Positions 13,143 through 25,751 of a stretch of 64,000 bases of DNA are shown in pieces. The notes beneath the pieces are model-generated. The model had not been told where the DNA came from. It did no database searches and saw only the letters and a list, made by a program, of their open reading frames with translations. A program made the translations under genes and the position numbers. Source of the stretch: Polytrichum commune (Eukaryota > Streptophyta > Polytrichopsida > Polytrichales > Polytrichaceae); assembly GCA_950295325.1 (NCBI GenBank), contig OX485804.1, positions 40,238,001 to 40,302,000 of the forward strand. The letters run 5' to 3'. Within the stretch, counting starts at the first letter, position 1, and the number at the start of each line of letters is the position of its first letter.

Positions 13143-13433
13143 CACTAAATATTGTATTTAGTGTCACCAACACCAAATGCAAACCTGACATCATTTTTCA
13201 TTCCTTTTTTAAATTTTTGGCATTATTACTTATTAAGTAATATTTCGTTTCAAATTCCAATCATCCATGACTATAGTTCATTATAAAATTGTTAGGATGC
13301 AGAAGATACCAACTTTGTTTCAATAATTAGCATGGATTGCATCCAAATTTCAATCATCCATGATAGCACTTGTAAACATATTCATAAGTTTCATGAGAAA
13401 AATACCATATGACATTCTATACAATATTTGGTG
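13143..13433 (-). mobile_element. TA-type MITE (family M2, long form)
   Basis: A 291-bp element flanked by TA (13141-13142 and 13434-13435). It starts CACTAAATATTGTATTTAGTG, which is itself palindromic, and ends ACAATATTTGGTG. The interior includes 'AATCATCCATGA' and 'CATAAGTTTCATGAGAA', the reverse complement of the 'CTCATGAATAAGTTTAC' block in the copies at 24945, 55546 and 57082. Confidence 0.7.
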
Positions 13434-13435
13434 TA

Positions 13436-14290
13436 GTATGAAACATGGTCCTAGATCGGACTTCCCATTGGACATGAGATGTCATTAGAACATGACCCAA
13501 TTGATAAGAGTCAAGCCCAATCTACAATTGTCATATATTTCACTTGATTGTTGTCAATTGGGTCACATGCTAATGAATGCATGTGTCAAATGTGAAGTGT
13601 GTTCGAAGACCACGTTTTCTACTACATTGATTATCCTCATTAGTGTGTGTTATTATTCAAGGTTATGCAATGCAATAATGCCTTACTCATGAGTTCAAAT
13701 TTTACTAACGAAAGTTCAATAGGTTGTTCGGATATTATAGAACATGAATGACTTTGCTTTGTAAAGTATTACATTCTCATTAATAGTTATAGAATAGCGT
13801 AACTCCGAATAGTGACACACACTAAATGGGATAATCATAGTAGTGATGGTTCCAAAACGCACTTCATAGTCTACATGGGTGGTGATTGGATGACAACCCC
13901 GTTCACAACAATCAAGTGAAAATCTATGACAGTCATAGATTGAACTCGACACAATGTGCTAGCATAACACAACCATATTGACAATAGTCAAGTCCAATCT
14001 TCAATTGTCATAAATTTCACTTGATTGTTGTCGATTGGGTCATGTACTAATGACAACCCGTGTCAAACATGGAGTGTGTTCTATAACCATGTATTCCACT
14101 AGTAATGGTTCTAAACCACGCTTCCCATTCAACATGGGTGGTCGTTAGATTACGACCATGTTGACAACATTCAAGTGAAATCTATGGCTTTTGTAAATTG
14201 GACTTGGCTCTTGTGTACAAAGTTGTGTTTTGATGACCACCCATGTTAAATGGGAAGTGTGTTCTAGGATCATGTTTCCTAATATAGTGT
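13436..14290. repeat. Cluster of inverted fold-back repeats, with a nested MITE
   Basis: The segments 13440-13622, 13843-13960 and 13976-14290 are rearranged forward and reverse versions of one sequence. Recurring blocks are 'CAATTGTCATA.ATTTCACTTGATTGTTGTC', 'TTGGGTCA', 'GAAGTGTGTTC' and their complements, such as 'CATGGGTGGTC' and 'CAAGTGAAATCTATG'. Two head-to-head palindromic units seem to lie side by side. The first is split by the M3 MITE at 13625-13840. No gene is present. Confidence 0.6.
13625..13840 (+). mobile_element. TA-type fold-back MITE (family M3), copy 2
   Basis: A 216-bp relative of 5008-5224, flanked by TA (13623-13624 and 13841-13842). The left end CATTGATTATCCTCATTAG matches copy 1; the right end GATAATCATAG is slightly degraded. 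The interrupted sequence 'TTCTAC-TA-GTGATGG' exists uninterrupted at 14095-14106 as 'TTCCACTAGTAATGG', which independently supports these boundaries. Confidence 0.8.
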
Positions 14291-14981
14291 ATGGTCATCC
14301 TTTCATAGCCTATAACAAGTGTAGGTAGGCACCGGAGGCTTTGTCTAATTGGATTAGTTGATGATTGGTGGAAATGTTGTGTCTTGAGGTAGATGGTCTT
14401 GAGTTTACTTTTTTATTTTACTTAATCAACCCATTTCTCTTAGTATATTAAGCATGCAGTTAGGTACAATGATATGATTACCAAACTCAAACTAAGGTTG
14501 TAGTCATTTTCCTTATGATTTTTGGAGTTCATAAAAATAGAGCCTTGCATCAAAGTGAAGATTTTATTTTGATCTTGAATGACCATATAGGCCCTCCCAA
14601 TGATGTTGACTATTGAACTCAACATAATCAACAATTTTTTATTACAAAATAGTATAATGTTCTCGAAACACATGCTCATGGGTGTTCATACTTAGATCCA
14701 CACCTAACAAAACCCACTTATATATAGGTTTCGATGAAGACAAGTAGTCAAATGAGGGTCGCTCACCTTAGTGCGAGAAGAGGAATAGAAATAGGTGACA
14801 AAATGTAGCAATTTGTAAAACAACAAATTGGTATATCAAATGTGCAACAAGCTCATGTTGTTCATGATTGACATTGTTGGTTCAATTCATAATTAACTTA
14901 ATTATAATTTAATATTCAAAATATTTATGTTTTGTGAACATAGAATTGTTAATATAATATAGGTATACATTAATGTGGTGC

Positions 14982-15012
<31 letters not shown>

Positions 15013-15051
15013 ATCATGTAGAAAGAAAAGAGTAAAAAGAATGTATTATGT
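14291..15051. other. Intergenic: reversed D1 fragment and an (AT)n tract
   Basis: Positions 14440-14800 resemble family D1 in reverse orientation ('CCTCCCAATGATGTTGACTATTGA' and 'TTAGATCCACACCTAA' type pieces). A perfect (AT)n microsatellite lies at about 14982-15008. No gene is seen. Confidence 0.45.
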
Positions 15052-15612
15052 TTGACCTTCCACATAGTATTGGACCTCCACATGGATCAAAGAGATGGAA
15101 CTTTAAAAATTATGAATTTCGTTTCTAAAGTCATATGTGCAAAACATGTTCATGCACTCATTAGTCTCTTCTCCACTCGTACGGACAAATTCATCAATGG
15201 GAAAACGTTCGGGGATGCCAATGAAGCCAAGAGCTTGCTCCAGGGCATATCAATAGAAGGACAAATGGGGAGGCATGTGGCATGAATACGATTCTATGTA
15301 TGAGTGGATTGGGTGTGTGGTCCCACCTCGTGGCTTGGCATATCGTCTATTCGAGTTTCATGTTTGCAGCAAGAGAGAATTTAGAGATAAGACGAAGCAA
15401 AATTTTGTTCTTAGGCAATTGTTGCGTTGTTTGTAGCCTTTAGGACTCTCAACTCATTGCTTTCATCAAGGTCAAGGGTTTGTAATAAGAGAAAAATTGG
15501 AATTTGGGACAACTTATAGGTTCATCCCTTCAGAGTGGAAATGCCCTCAACAACAAGCACAATCAACGTTGGATCCTTCAAATCAACTTCCAGCTCAATT
15601 AGTGGGGGTCGA
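15052..15612 (+). pseudogene. Possible decayed coding remnant, family unknown
   Basis: Two frames read in the same direction. The first runs 15052-15285 and ends after 'GQMGRHVA'. A +1 frame continues immediately with 'EYDSMYEWIGCVVPPRGLAY' and stays open to about 15612, except for one TAG near 15437. It includes 'EFGTTYRFIPSEWKCPQQQ'. The combined stretch of about 185 codons, with one frameshift and one stop, is longer than chance would readily give in such AT-rich DNA. I do not recognise a domain. A transposon protein is possible. Confidence 0.4.
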
Positions 15613-15904
15613 ATGACCTTACACAACCCATAATCTCAACCCAAACATTGACAAAGACACTAAAATTTATAACATGTAATTCCTCCACTTAAGTAGATGC
15701 AGTATGAGCATCGACAAAGCGTATGCAATGGATACATGAGCAATAAGCACGTACATGTTTGTCTTATTGTTAAACTAGTGTATTGACCATCATACTACCT
15801 TCAAACATAGATATTTGAGCTTTACTTATTACAAGATTATGCCATTGTGGTATTACACATGTTTCAACATGTTGAGAACAAGGAATATGGTTCAAATCAT
15901 TAGG

Positions 15905-16028
15905 TCCTACAGCGTGCCCCCATGTCCTGTGGACATCGGGTTGTTGGCATTACGAACGGACACTCTATTCACGCCGGCCCCTCAAAGGGACCGGAGTTTC
16001 TATCTATCTATCTATCTCCTACAGCGTG
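15905..16028 (+). mobile_element. Short SINE-like insertion with (TATC)n tail
   Basis: A 100-bp segment (15917-16016) lies between identical 12-base direct repeats TCCTACAGCGTG (15905-15916 and 16017-16028). It ends 'GGGACCGGAGTTTC' followed by a (TATC)n tail. Direct repeats plus a simple 3' tail fit a retroposed short element, possibly 5'-truncated. The same junction, reversed, occurs at about 25278-25300. It could instead be a partial tandem duplication of an element that starts CCTACAGCGTGG. Confidence 0.5.
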
Positions 16029-17414
16029 GCCTATTGGCAAGAGATAGACATATCAACACGTTGTGCCATGACCTTGGTCCATTTCAAATTTGATTTATTC
16101 TTCTCAACCTATCATTGGAACTATGTGTCATATCATCTTATACGGTGCCTTGTGTTTTACCACAAGTCCAAACATTATATTCTACCTCTAGTATTGAATC
16201 TCATTCACATAAATACTTGGCACCACAATGCTAGACACATACATATAGAAATGTTCTAGATACACATGCTATATATAATCATCGATAGTATTCTCAAGAA
16301 CATTTAGTTACTGAAGCTTATGTGGAAGAGTTTATTGATGTCAAACTTGCCAGAAATTTGTTTAAAATTACATGAAATAACTCGTGCATAATTAAATGCC
16401 GAGTTCATTGAAGATGAATAGGTGTGTAGGAATGATATACACTACATTAATTGATACATAAGTATTTTTAGCAATATGTGTTATTTATGTTGGCAATATT
16501 TTATAATTTTTGTGTATTCCCCAAAGGATTGGACCACAATCCATTTGTGAATACAATCATAGTTGGTGTCAAAACCATGTAATCAACAAGTTTGGATCCC
16601 TTGCCATTCCACTCCGTTACATTCATGCATATGACTCCTAATTCACTTTAATATTCTCTAGTGATCCAAACCTTCACCTCGTCAAAAATTGTCCACTGTT
16701 CTCGGAATGGTGAGGTGGCAACCTCACCACCATCATGTTGTCCATTGTATATTAAATAATGTACAAATTATTCGTGAATCATTCTAAGATCCGGACATTT
16801 ATGAACGTGGGCCACATCGATAATGTTAGAAGTGACGATTGATGCAAAATCATTAAAGTGTGAACACATTTTCTCTTAAGAACCCGGAGACCTCTCGGTA
16901 GGATCTCATGCCGGTTGGGTTGCTCGTGCCTTGTATTATTTTATCCTCAATGTCACATTGTTGAATATTTCCAACATCTTTCTTCATGGTATACAATGAT
17001 TGATCGTCTTCTTAGCCTCACAATTGGCGAGATTTTTTCATATCATCTAAACGGGGAATCTAGAAAACAATATTGTTTTTGAAGAAACCCTAGTCATGTG
17101 GTTTTATGGGAGATCTCTATGTACCTCAAAGACCAAGTACAGACATCGTGGGGCCCTATGTCCACCTTTGCTTTGGAGTATTTTTTTTGTTCTTTTAGAA
17201 AATGTATATAAAAAAAATAAAAAAAAATTATAGCAAAGAAACGGACCAATCGTGATCAACTTGAGATGTACCCCAAATTTTGAGCAGAAATTCGGAGGTA
17301 GGTCCAATTTGGAAATTATACTCCCCTTTGTGACAAAATCACACGTGTCTTATTATTATAAAATTGGTTGGAGGGACCCTTATTGGGTAAGATAGTGCCT
17401 CCCCCACCTATGCC
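16029..17414. other. Intergenic, no gene
   Basis: AT-rich DNA with only short, unconvincing frames and an A-rich stretch at about 17205-17227. I see no repeat or gene that I can support. Confidence 0.45.
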
Positions 17415-18578
17415 ACTAAGGTATGTGGGTGTTATTTGGTTTGTTTTTCATATTCTCAACTTCTACTAAGGACCACTTCATACACGAGGCAAGAGCCGTG
17501 ACCGTGAAATTATGAGAGCCCAAAAGAAAGTGTCCAAAGGCCATCCTAGGACACCTCCAAATCATGTAGTGTGGTCATGGACCCTTAAGTGTAGTGTGAA
17601 GTCATATGTGACCGGGCCCTCAACCAAATGCTATTTCAATGAATTTCTATTCAGGTGGGTCTTCACACATGATAAAATAGAATAAATCAATAGTTGTGAG
17701 CGTTCAAAGTGCCATGGTCTCCTGGTTTTGTGTTAGGCCTACCTCCAAAAAGTGGTTTTTGGAAATAGTCCAAGTGACCATGAAACATGATCCATTTGAT
17801 GCCATGTAGGAATCCATGTAGACTTTACATCCATCTTGCATTCACATACTCTATTGGTCCCTCAAGCGTAGTGTGAAGTGAACTTGGACAAGCTCCGCCC
17901 TTCCACCAATGAAAGTGCTTGAAGTGTAATGGTCACGGACTCTTAGTCCCGTGTGTGAAGTGGCTCTGATTAGATTTGCACAACAAAACTTGTGTTGCAT
18001 TAGCAAAACTGCGATGAAAGATCAACATAAGTGGGATCAAATATAAGATCTCTTGTGATTTAGTTATGGTTATTGGAAGTGCATGTTTGTTGATGCATTT
18101 AGTGTATCACACATGCATGACCAACATTTCCCAAATGGATTCCTTCGGGCAAATGCATTTTTTGGAGGGTAGAACATGACATTGTCATGTGCACTCCTTT
18201 CTTCAAATTTTTATAATATGAAATCCAAAGGTGATTCATGCCCATTTTTTCCAAAAGGTAATTAATATGTCATGTTTCAATGTCCTACATATATAACCCA
18301 CTTTAACCTCAAAGTTGTCCATGAAATTTTCATGACCAAGAGTAAGTGAAATGCACTCAAAACAATCCTTTCATAGGCTGGGAAGTTAGGGGTCAATATA
18401 TTGGTCCTCCCCAATCATGTTCATTATTGAGTGCAGTGCAATTAATCATATTCGAAGACATAGTCCAATCCCTCTTAAACATGTGTCTTGATGGTGTTTG
18501 TTCTTCGATCCTCACCTAACCACACATCAATCAAGTACAGGTGTCCGATCAAGAAAAGCAACCAAATAGCACCCCCGT
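17415..18578 (-). repeat. Dispersed element, family D2, split by a MITE
   Basis: The left terminus CTAAGGTATGTGGGTGTTAT and the right terminus CACCCCCGTATCTTAGG are inverted relatives and continue inward as '..TTGGTT'. The interior matches 7845-8214. The Harbinger-like MITE at 17470-17966 is inserted about 55 bp from the left end, so the D2 element is older than that MITE. There is no coding frame. Confidence 0.55.
17470..17966 (+). mobile_element. Harbinger/Tourist-like MITE, copy 2
   Basis: A 497-bp element in the same orientation as 2690-3181 and highly similar to it. It begins GGACCACTTCATACACGAGG and ends GTGTGTGAAGTGGCTC. The flanks are TAA (17467-17469) and TGA (17967-17969), a duplication with one substitution. 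The empty-site relative near 7893-7906 agrees with this insertion point. Confidence 0.75.
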
Positions 18579-19917
18579 ATCTTAGGAAACCACCTTTTGG
18601 ATTGCCACCCACCTTTGTTTTATAGTATAGTTGGCAACATACGATGGACTAATCAAGTTACATCCTTGAGGGTTGACCCCTCAATACCAAGGCGTTCAAT
18701 CCATAACCTATATACATAAATTCTACAAGCCTCATTGTCTTAGCATAATATATATTTATACAGGCTCAAAATTTAGTTTAGCACCTATAATGCCGATTAT
18801 ATGTGTGCGTGTGTATGAGAGAGACAGAGAGATCCACCAATTTGCAAAAACGAACCACTTAAAGACAATCCCCTTAACATCACTCACATACTCATGAATG
18901 TGTGCTCTTTTCAACATGAAATGGTGGAAACACACGACTATAAATCATATAAACACGTATACCCACCAATGTTCTCTTGATTTAAGCATATCCTGACATG
19001 TAGTACTACGAGATTTATCTTGAGTAGCAATAATTCCTAACATTGTTTTGAAAATGATGTTGGATGCATGTAACGACTTGATGCCTCTTAATATTCTTAC
19101 ACATTTGTCATGTGCGTGTGTCCACCATTTTGATGCAACCTTGATCTTACTAAAATGAACTTTTTGACTTCATTTTGAAAGTTTGCCTTACACAAAAAAA
19201 TACTTTTACTCTTTACTTTGACATGAAACCATATTCATAGGTATGATTGGATACATGGATATATGGATAAGTTATTGCAAATTGGGCTCAAGACATGTTA
19301 TCATGCCTTGCCAAGTTGCATGAGGTTGGAAAATGACTACCCACCTATCAATGGTGACACTTCATGCATACAACATGGCATGTGCACATAAGAAGCCATC
19401 CATTAACAACTATTGTTTCATTTACAAGGTACAAGGATGGACCACAATCATGGTCAACAATTAATGTCACGGCTCGTCCAACCATTCAAGAAGCTATACA
19501 CACGTTGCATCACACATTGATTGTCACACTATATTCTATATTCTAGTAAAAATGAGTTAGCCAAGCATCGAGGACAATTGTTCCTTGCAAAGGGGAATGT
19601 TTTTTTATTTTGGACATAGAGTATGAAAGATTGAGATCATCAATAGTGTATTCACTAAACATAGAAAACATGTGATGTGATGAGAGTCAACAAAGTCGTG
19701 TGGACATCCATGTGTATTAACAGTTGAAAGGGTATGAACATGCGGCGTCATTAATGGATTGAGAAGTGCACCATAACCCCAACAAATAGCAGTATTAGTA
19801 AACACTATGCTAATATGGACTTTTTGTGGGGGTAAATTGACTATGTATGATGTAAAAGAGTTGAATAATATACCAAAAACATACCAATAATAAGCTTTAT
19901 TGTCATTAATTTTATTG

Positions 19918-19995
<78 letters not shown>

Positions 19996-22836
19996 CTTGG
20001 ATTGGCATGAATGAGGGACGCTTCACCTTGATCAAACCTGTGAGCTCAAATGTAAACCCGAGCATGTTCACGAAGCAAGGTTGTGGGACAAGTGTTGATG
20101 CCTCATGTTGGAGGTGGTCCCTTTGGTATATTGGTATATGATGTTTTTATGTATTAAAGCATACTTCACTATGGGTTCCATTTCTGAATTTAACATGTGA
20201 AACAAAGAAATACACGAGATTGGCATTGCATCACAAACATCTAGTATGAGAATAATGCACATATAGTACAATTCTCAAACTAAAGTTAAATGCTTGCATG
20301 TATTTGCATACTAGGTATAAGATGCGTTCTTCCCCCAAAATGTGCAATTGAAGTTAATTTTGATCTTCTGTGTTGTTGTTGTTGTTGTATAATGTATCAA
20401 TGTCATGTCATTTGTATGTACCTAACATGGAAAAAAATAAAAAATCACTTCATCATAGTTGACATCAAATTGTTCAATGTTTGAGATTTTCTTATCATCA
20501 TTTAACATAATGTGTAAATGGGTTCTAGTGTGGAACAATAAAAAATAAACAAAACAAAGTTTACACTTGTTGAATTCAATGTGATTACAAACTCTATCTC
20601 TTTGCATGAAGACTTTTGCTTTAATTCAAAATAAATGAATATTTTCTAACCACCACTCAATGAGCCGTTCAATGCCCACGAGTTCAAGACGACCAATTGA
20701 CCTTGTCATCCCCACAATGATTGGATGGACCATTACGATGTAATGGAGAAACTATTGGATGCTATCTAGGTAGAAGAACTTCAACTCACAAGTATTGACA
20801 AAATGCCATAATAAAGGACATTTCACAATGTTACTAGCTACTTGTCCACTCGCAATTGAATATTAAATGTATTTTGGCAACACTTTAAAAGGTCACTATA
20901 GTATCGTGGAAACTCTTATAGTAAAGCCAGATTTTGTCCTAATTGAAAATATGCTATGTTCCATTCATTATTCCATGTAGAAAATATCTTATGTTCATAG
21001 ATACACATCTTGTTTTCGTGGGCTTCAATATGATGAATGAGTACAATCACATGCAAAGCACTCTTGGTGTCACATCCCTCATTTCCTCCCTCATTTCCTC
21101 TCTCATTTCTTTCATGCGCACACACATCTCAATGAAAAATCAAGATAGCCTTGCTTACCTCAAAAGCAAAAACCACATACCAAATTGAGTTGGGGCTTCC
21201 TCTTTTGGTTCGTAGATTCACTTCATTCTTCATGCTAACCAAATAAATAAATAAAGAAACATGAGAGAGAGAGAGAGAGAGAGCAGTTCGATCATAGCTG
21301 CGAGCTCATAAGTTATGTGAACTGGAGCGAGTTTATTGAGTTTGTTGAGGTTATAACTTGAGTTGAATCTTTGTATTGAAATCCCACAAATACTAACTTA
21401 AGACCAAGGACTGTCATAAAATTATCAATAGCCCATCTCTTTGGCGCTAATTTGGTATATGAACTTGAAATTCTTTGACTTTTACAAACACGTAGAAACA
21501 CAAAGGTCTTTTGTTACGTATTAGGCAACTGACTTGAATTCAAGGTCAACATGAGGCCAATTCTATTACAGTTACATTGCACATGCTTGTAGTTCAATCT
21601 ATGTCATTTTCGAGGACTCGGTTAGTCTTACCTAGACGATATAGGTGCTTAATATGCTACTTGTGTTGTACCTTGTATGTTGCCGTTATTCTTGAACCAA
21701 TTGCAATGGAGGTAAATGAATTGAAAAAATATTCATATAAATAAGTAAATAGATAAACCAAAATGAAATCAAATGCCCAAATTGATATTAGTATATATGT
21801 AATAATTTTCTTTAACACTAACACTATTAATAAATTGTATACAACAACAACAACAACAACAAAAGCCAACGTGTGTATCTTGTTGCATGCCCCGCTCCTA
21901 CACCTCATCCCTTTCCCTTTTTCCATGCCCCACCATTGGTGGACCCATCGTTTCCAATCTCCAACCCTTTTAACTTGCCATCTACCCTGGCCAAACAACA
22001 ACCATATAGGTACAATTTGTTTTACTCGTAGTATAATAAACTTATGCAACATAAATAGGTATGAAAATCAAAATTTTGCAACCTTTATTTATTTTTGTTC
22101 ATCTTGAAACATTCTTCCTTGAGCTTGGGTGGTTCATGCTCTTCCTTTGTCATATTTGTGCATAGAATGAACAACAACGCATTGTCTCTTTGGCACTATG
22201 CTTTGATTTTGGTGAAATACATCCCCCTTTCATTTATTATCTCTCTCTCTCTCATATATATATGCTCAATGCAAGCCTACCTAGCTATTTGTAATAAAAG
22301 GTACAACTATATGAAGTGCAAGATCCTACCCTTTTTTTAAATAAGAATTGTTGATGATTAGGGGTGCACCACAATCATTTGATATTCCATTGATATGGGT
22401 GTGATGAGTTGAACTTTAAGTGAATCATGGTCGTTGTGATTATGATTCAAAGTAAAGAAATTGAGCTTTAAGGTCTCAAGGTGTGTCCATATCACCCGAA
22501 AAGAATGCTTATGATGACATAAACATAGTCATGCTATACCGATGGATAATTTGGGCTTTACGGGTCTAAATGAATAGTGGTGAATTTCATGAAGGCAAAT
22601 TGTTTTGTGAGATGGATGTTGCAACATGAGGTTGAGTGTAAATTAGAAATCGTATCCCGTTGGCAAACCCACATATTGTGAATAGATCCAATGTCAAGAA
22701 TGTGCTCGCACAACACAAACAATTAAATTGGTTGAGAATGTATACTTTTGTTTTTTGGTTTGTTTGGGGGGGGGGTTGGTTTTCTTCCCATTTTAGTTGA
22801 GATAAATATATATTTTGGTTACACTTCCTCATCTAA
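18579..22836. other. Intergenic, microsatellites, no gene
   Basis: No supported gene. It holds a compound (TG)n(AG)n microsatellite at 19918-19992 and a copy of the 6005/6960-type dispersed repeat at about 20000-20130. It also has short imperfect repeats of CCTCATTTCCT at 21077-21110, a GA run near 21264-21282, an AAC run near 21842-21860 and a G-run near 22765. Frames crossing the microsatellites encode only dipeptide runs. Confidence 0.5.
19918..19992. repeat. Compound (TG)n(AG)n microsatellite
   Basis: About 38 bp of uninterrupted TG is followed directly by about 36 bp of AG. It is likely to be length-polymorphic. The reading frames on both strands here are artefacts of the repeat. Confidence 0.95.
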
Positions 22837-23226
22837 GAGCATCCCCACCAGATTGGGTACACGCCAAATAGAGTATATAATATTTTATAGCTTTGAGGAG
22901 CCCTCCATCTTGGGCGGGGCAACTCATCTTGAGTCAAAGCCCAAGCAATTAATAAGACAACGACACCTATTATCTGACATGGGATAAAGTAGGATATCAT
23001 AGTATTTGATATTAAAGTAATCTCTTGGCGGGCCAGAGGAGGGCCGCTATATGAATCATTTATGGCGGGGGAAGGTCTTTACTATACCCGGGCCGGTTCT
23101 AAATTATGGGGGACCGGACATTGGTGGGGCTTAATTTATGCGGTACCGCCACCCAAGAACCCGGGATGCCCCGTATATGGTGTTGGCAACTTGGCATGCC
23201 CCATGCCCGGTATGGTGGGGACGCTC
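22837..23226. mobile_element. Harbinger-like MITE of a second family
   Basis: A 390-bp element flanked by TAA on both sides (22834-22836 and 23227-23229). It starts GAGCATCCCCACCAGATTGG and ends GGTATGGTGGGGACGCTC, so its terminal inverted repeat is about 14-18 bp. It is more GC-rich than its surroundings ('GGCGGG', 'CCCGGG'). The TAA duplication suggests PIF/Harbinger ancestry. There is no transposase frame. Confidence 0.75.
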
Positions 23227-23229
23227 TAA

Positions 23230-24942
23230 GATTCAAGGGAAAAGAGAACCCATTCAACCTTTTTTACATGTGCATACACACCTCAACAAAACAACCACCT
23301 TGAGGTTTGGACATCAAGTGAAACCCATAGCTTGTTGTAGCATGGTTGAAACCCCTCAAAATAATGGGCATGCTTAGTGATCTTGACCTTGAGACAATTC
23401 AACCCCACGTCTTGTTGTAGCATGTCGAGTGCCTCTCATTGACATCCAGTGAAATGTTGATAAGCATTTCCAATCCGTAAATTTATTCTCAAGAAATATT
23501 TGACACCAAGATCAACTTCAAAGACCCAAATTAGAGCAAAGAAACAGAATTAGGATAAATCAATCTCAAACCGGTAGGAAAAAACTATTGTACCTTAAAA
23601 TGGATGGATAACATGTACATTCATATGCCATGATTCCTTTCCACCATTGAGGCATAGTGAAAAACCCTTGACATAACGGCCATTTGAGAGAACCTTGGCC
23701 TTGGATGAATGACCAACCAAAATAGCTTATCGCTTGGTCCAAACCCACAAAATAACATAACTTACAACCTCCGCTCTGCATGTCAAACTCATTCAATTTA
23801 GACCCAAAATTAAAACACATAAGACTTATCTTTCCAATTCCGATAATCAATTGCATTTAACACCTTCTCCTTGCTTTAAAGTGGGAAGTTACATGCTTCA
23901 AGATGGATAGGAATGATGTGTGTGCAAGGATAGGAAAAAATACAACTCTTTGGTTATAAGAGACAAAAAGTCAACTCTCAACACAATCCGCTTTGAGTTG
24001 GGTTGGGCACAGGGGTGGGGGGAGCTGTGTTACCACTTTAGATGTTAAGAAAACCTTGACTTTCATACATCATATTTGAACCACATGATGATATAATTTT
24101 TCATGAACTTCATTACATTAACATCCTCTTTACCACAATATTATTAAACATGGAGCATGTAGCATTTTTTCGGTTCTTTGTTTTTCCAAATAATCGTGAA
24201 AGCATCAAGTAATCCATCCCAAAATGCTAGGAATCCCAAAACACATGCTACAATATTTTCCCCATATGAAAAATCATGTTGGAAGATCCACACCTCGAAC
24301 CTTTTCAAAATGTTGCTTGGTTATGATAAGTTTCAATTTGAAGCTCGACACCCTTGAATCTTTAAGCACATCTACACATGAGTTACCCAAAGCTCTATCA
24401 TAAGAAGTTAAAACACATGTACCCCACTCAAAGATGCTACGATAGGATTGCTCTTTATTTGAGCACTTATATAACCCAACAGGACATTTTGTCGGGAGTT
24501 TGCCCCCCTATGAAATAATTTTACATTGTTTCATTTGCATAAAATCTCAATGATATCTTTTCACTCATGGTCGTCGTCATGCATGCTTGGATGTAGAGAT
24601 AAGTTTCAATTATAAATGAATAATAACCTTATTTGGTTCATTAAGGGCCAAACTTATGGCAACACCTCTTGACATGCCATAAGGAGTACAATCCTTGATG
24701 AAGCAATATAGAATGTTCTTTGTTCAAACATCCTCCACACCACATACCTCTGAGCAAGAATTGCAATTTTACTAAACATGACAAACATTGTACTTAATCA
24801 ATCAAACAACCATTGAGTTAGTTTGTTTGAAGTGCTTAAAACATCCATTATACTAAACACTTGCCATTTCCACCTTAATAATACTTCTCTATGCAATAGA
24901 AAACCTTTACATATATGTTTTCACACCCCCCCAAAAAAAAAC
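23230..24942. other. Intergenic, no gene
   Basis: No supported gene or well-defined repeat. Frames are short and without recognisable domains. A C-run followed by an A-run lies just before the MITE at 24945. Confidence 0.4.
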
Positions 24943-24944
24943 TA

Positions 24945-25749
24945 CACTAAATATATGTATTTAGTGTCATATAGTATTCTATGTCATTGTGATGACTTTC
25001 TAATGACACTTCTCATGAATAAGTTTACAAAAATTGCTATCTTAACTTACTTTCAATTCATCCACTTTTGATATTTTTTGCATCCTAACATTTATGTAAT
25101 GAAATGTTGTCATGGATGATTGAAATCTGAATGAAAATCACTTAGCAAGTGACAATAATCGCAACATTGCAAATCTATAATGCCCAATTCTATTTACAAA
25201 GAATGACAAGTAATGTTACGTATACATTTAGTGTCGGTGACACTTCATGGGTTGCTTACAACTAGGGCCGGTTCAGATAGATAGAAACTCCGGTCCCTTT
25301 TTAGCAAGGGGGGTGGGCCTGTTCACATATGGTCATGACTTCTAAGTGCCAAGTCATTTGAGGTCAAATTTGCAATCTCCATCATTGAGAGCGTGGAAGG
25401 TGGGGCTTACCACTTCACACGGGTCTCAAGTCCTAAGCCCCAAGCATGACATGGATGCCTACATGGCAACACTTTTTGGAGGTGAAGCTTGGGACTTATG
25501 TGAAGAGTTGGGTGGAGCAAAAAGCCAGACCCAATCAAGTCATGTGAATGTTTTTCCATACAATTATCAAGATTTGACTTTGATGATAAATATATACACA
25601 TCTCAATAGTTTTCGAGGCTTAAAAGTTGACTTTGCCTCCATGTTGGGGCTTGCTAACTTGTGTGGGACTTGGCGCCCCATGTGAATGGGGCATTAGTAA
25701 TTAGCAAGACGTATACTATAATTGGTGACACTTTGTACAACATTTAGTG
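24945..25749 (+). mobile_element. TA-type MITE (family M2, long form) with nested insertions
   Basis: An element flanked by TA (24943-24944 and 25750-25751), starting CACTAAATATATGTATTTAG and ending ACATTTAGTG. Its left 320 bp align with 55546-55936 and 57082-57435. From about 25263 to 25695 an extra block interrupts the alignment. That block starts with a reversed (GATA)n-GAAACTCCGGTCCC segment like the SINE-like tail at 15980-16016. It continues with a stretch whose ends, GGGCCTGTTCACAT and ATGTGAATGGGGC, look like short inverted repeats. The MITE therefore probably carries one or two later insertions, whose exact junctions I cannot fix. Confidence 0.6.
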
Positions 25750-25751
25750 TA

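Noticed and set aside
19918-20071. Cys/Val- and Ser/Leu-repeat proteins across the (TG)n(AG)n tract
   Set aside because: Pure translation of a microsatellite.
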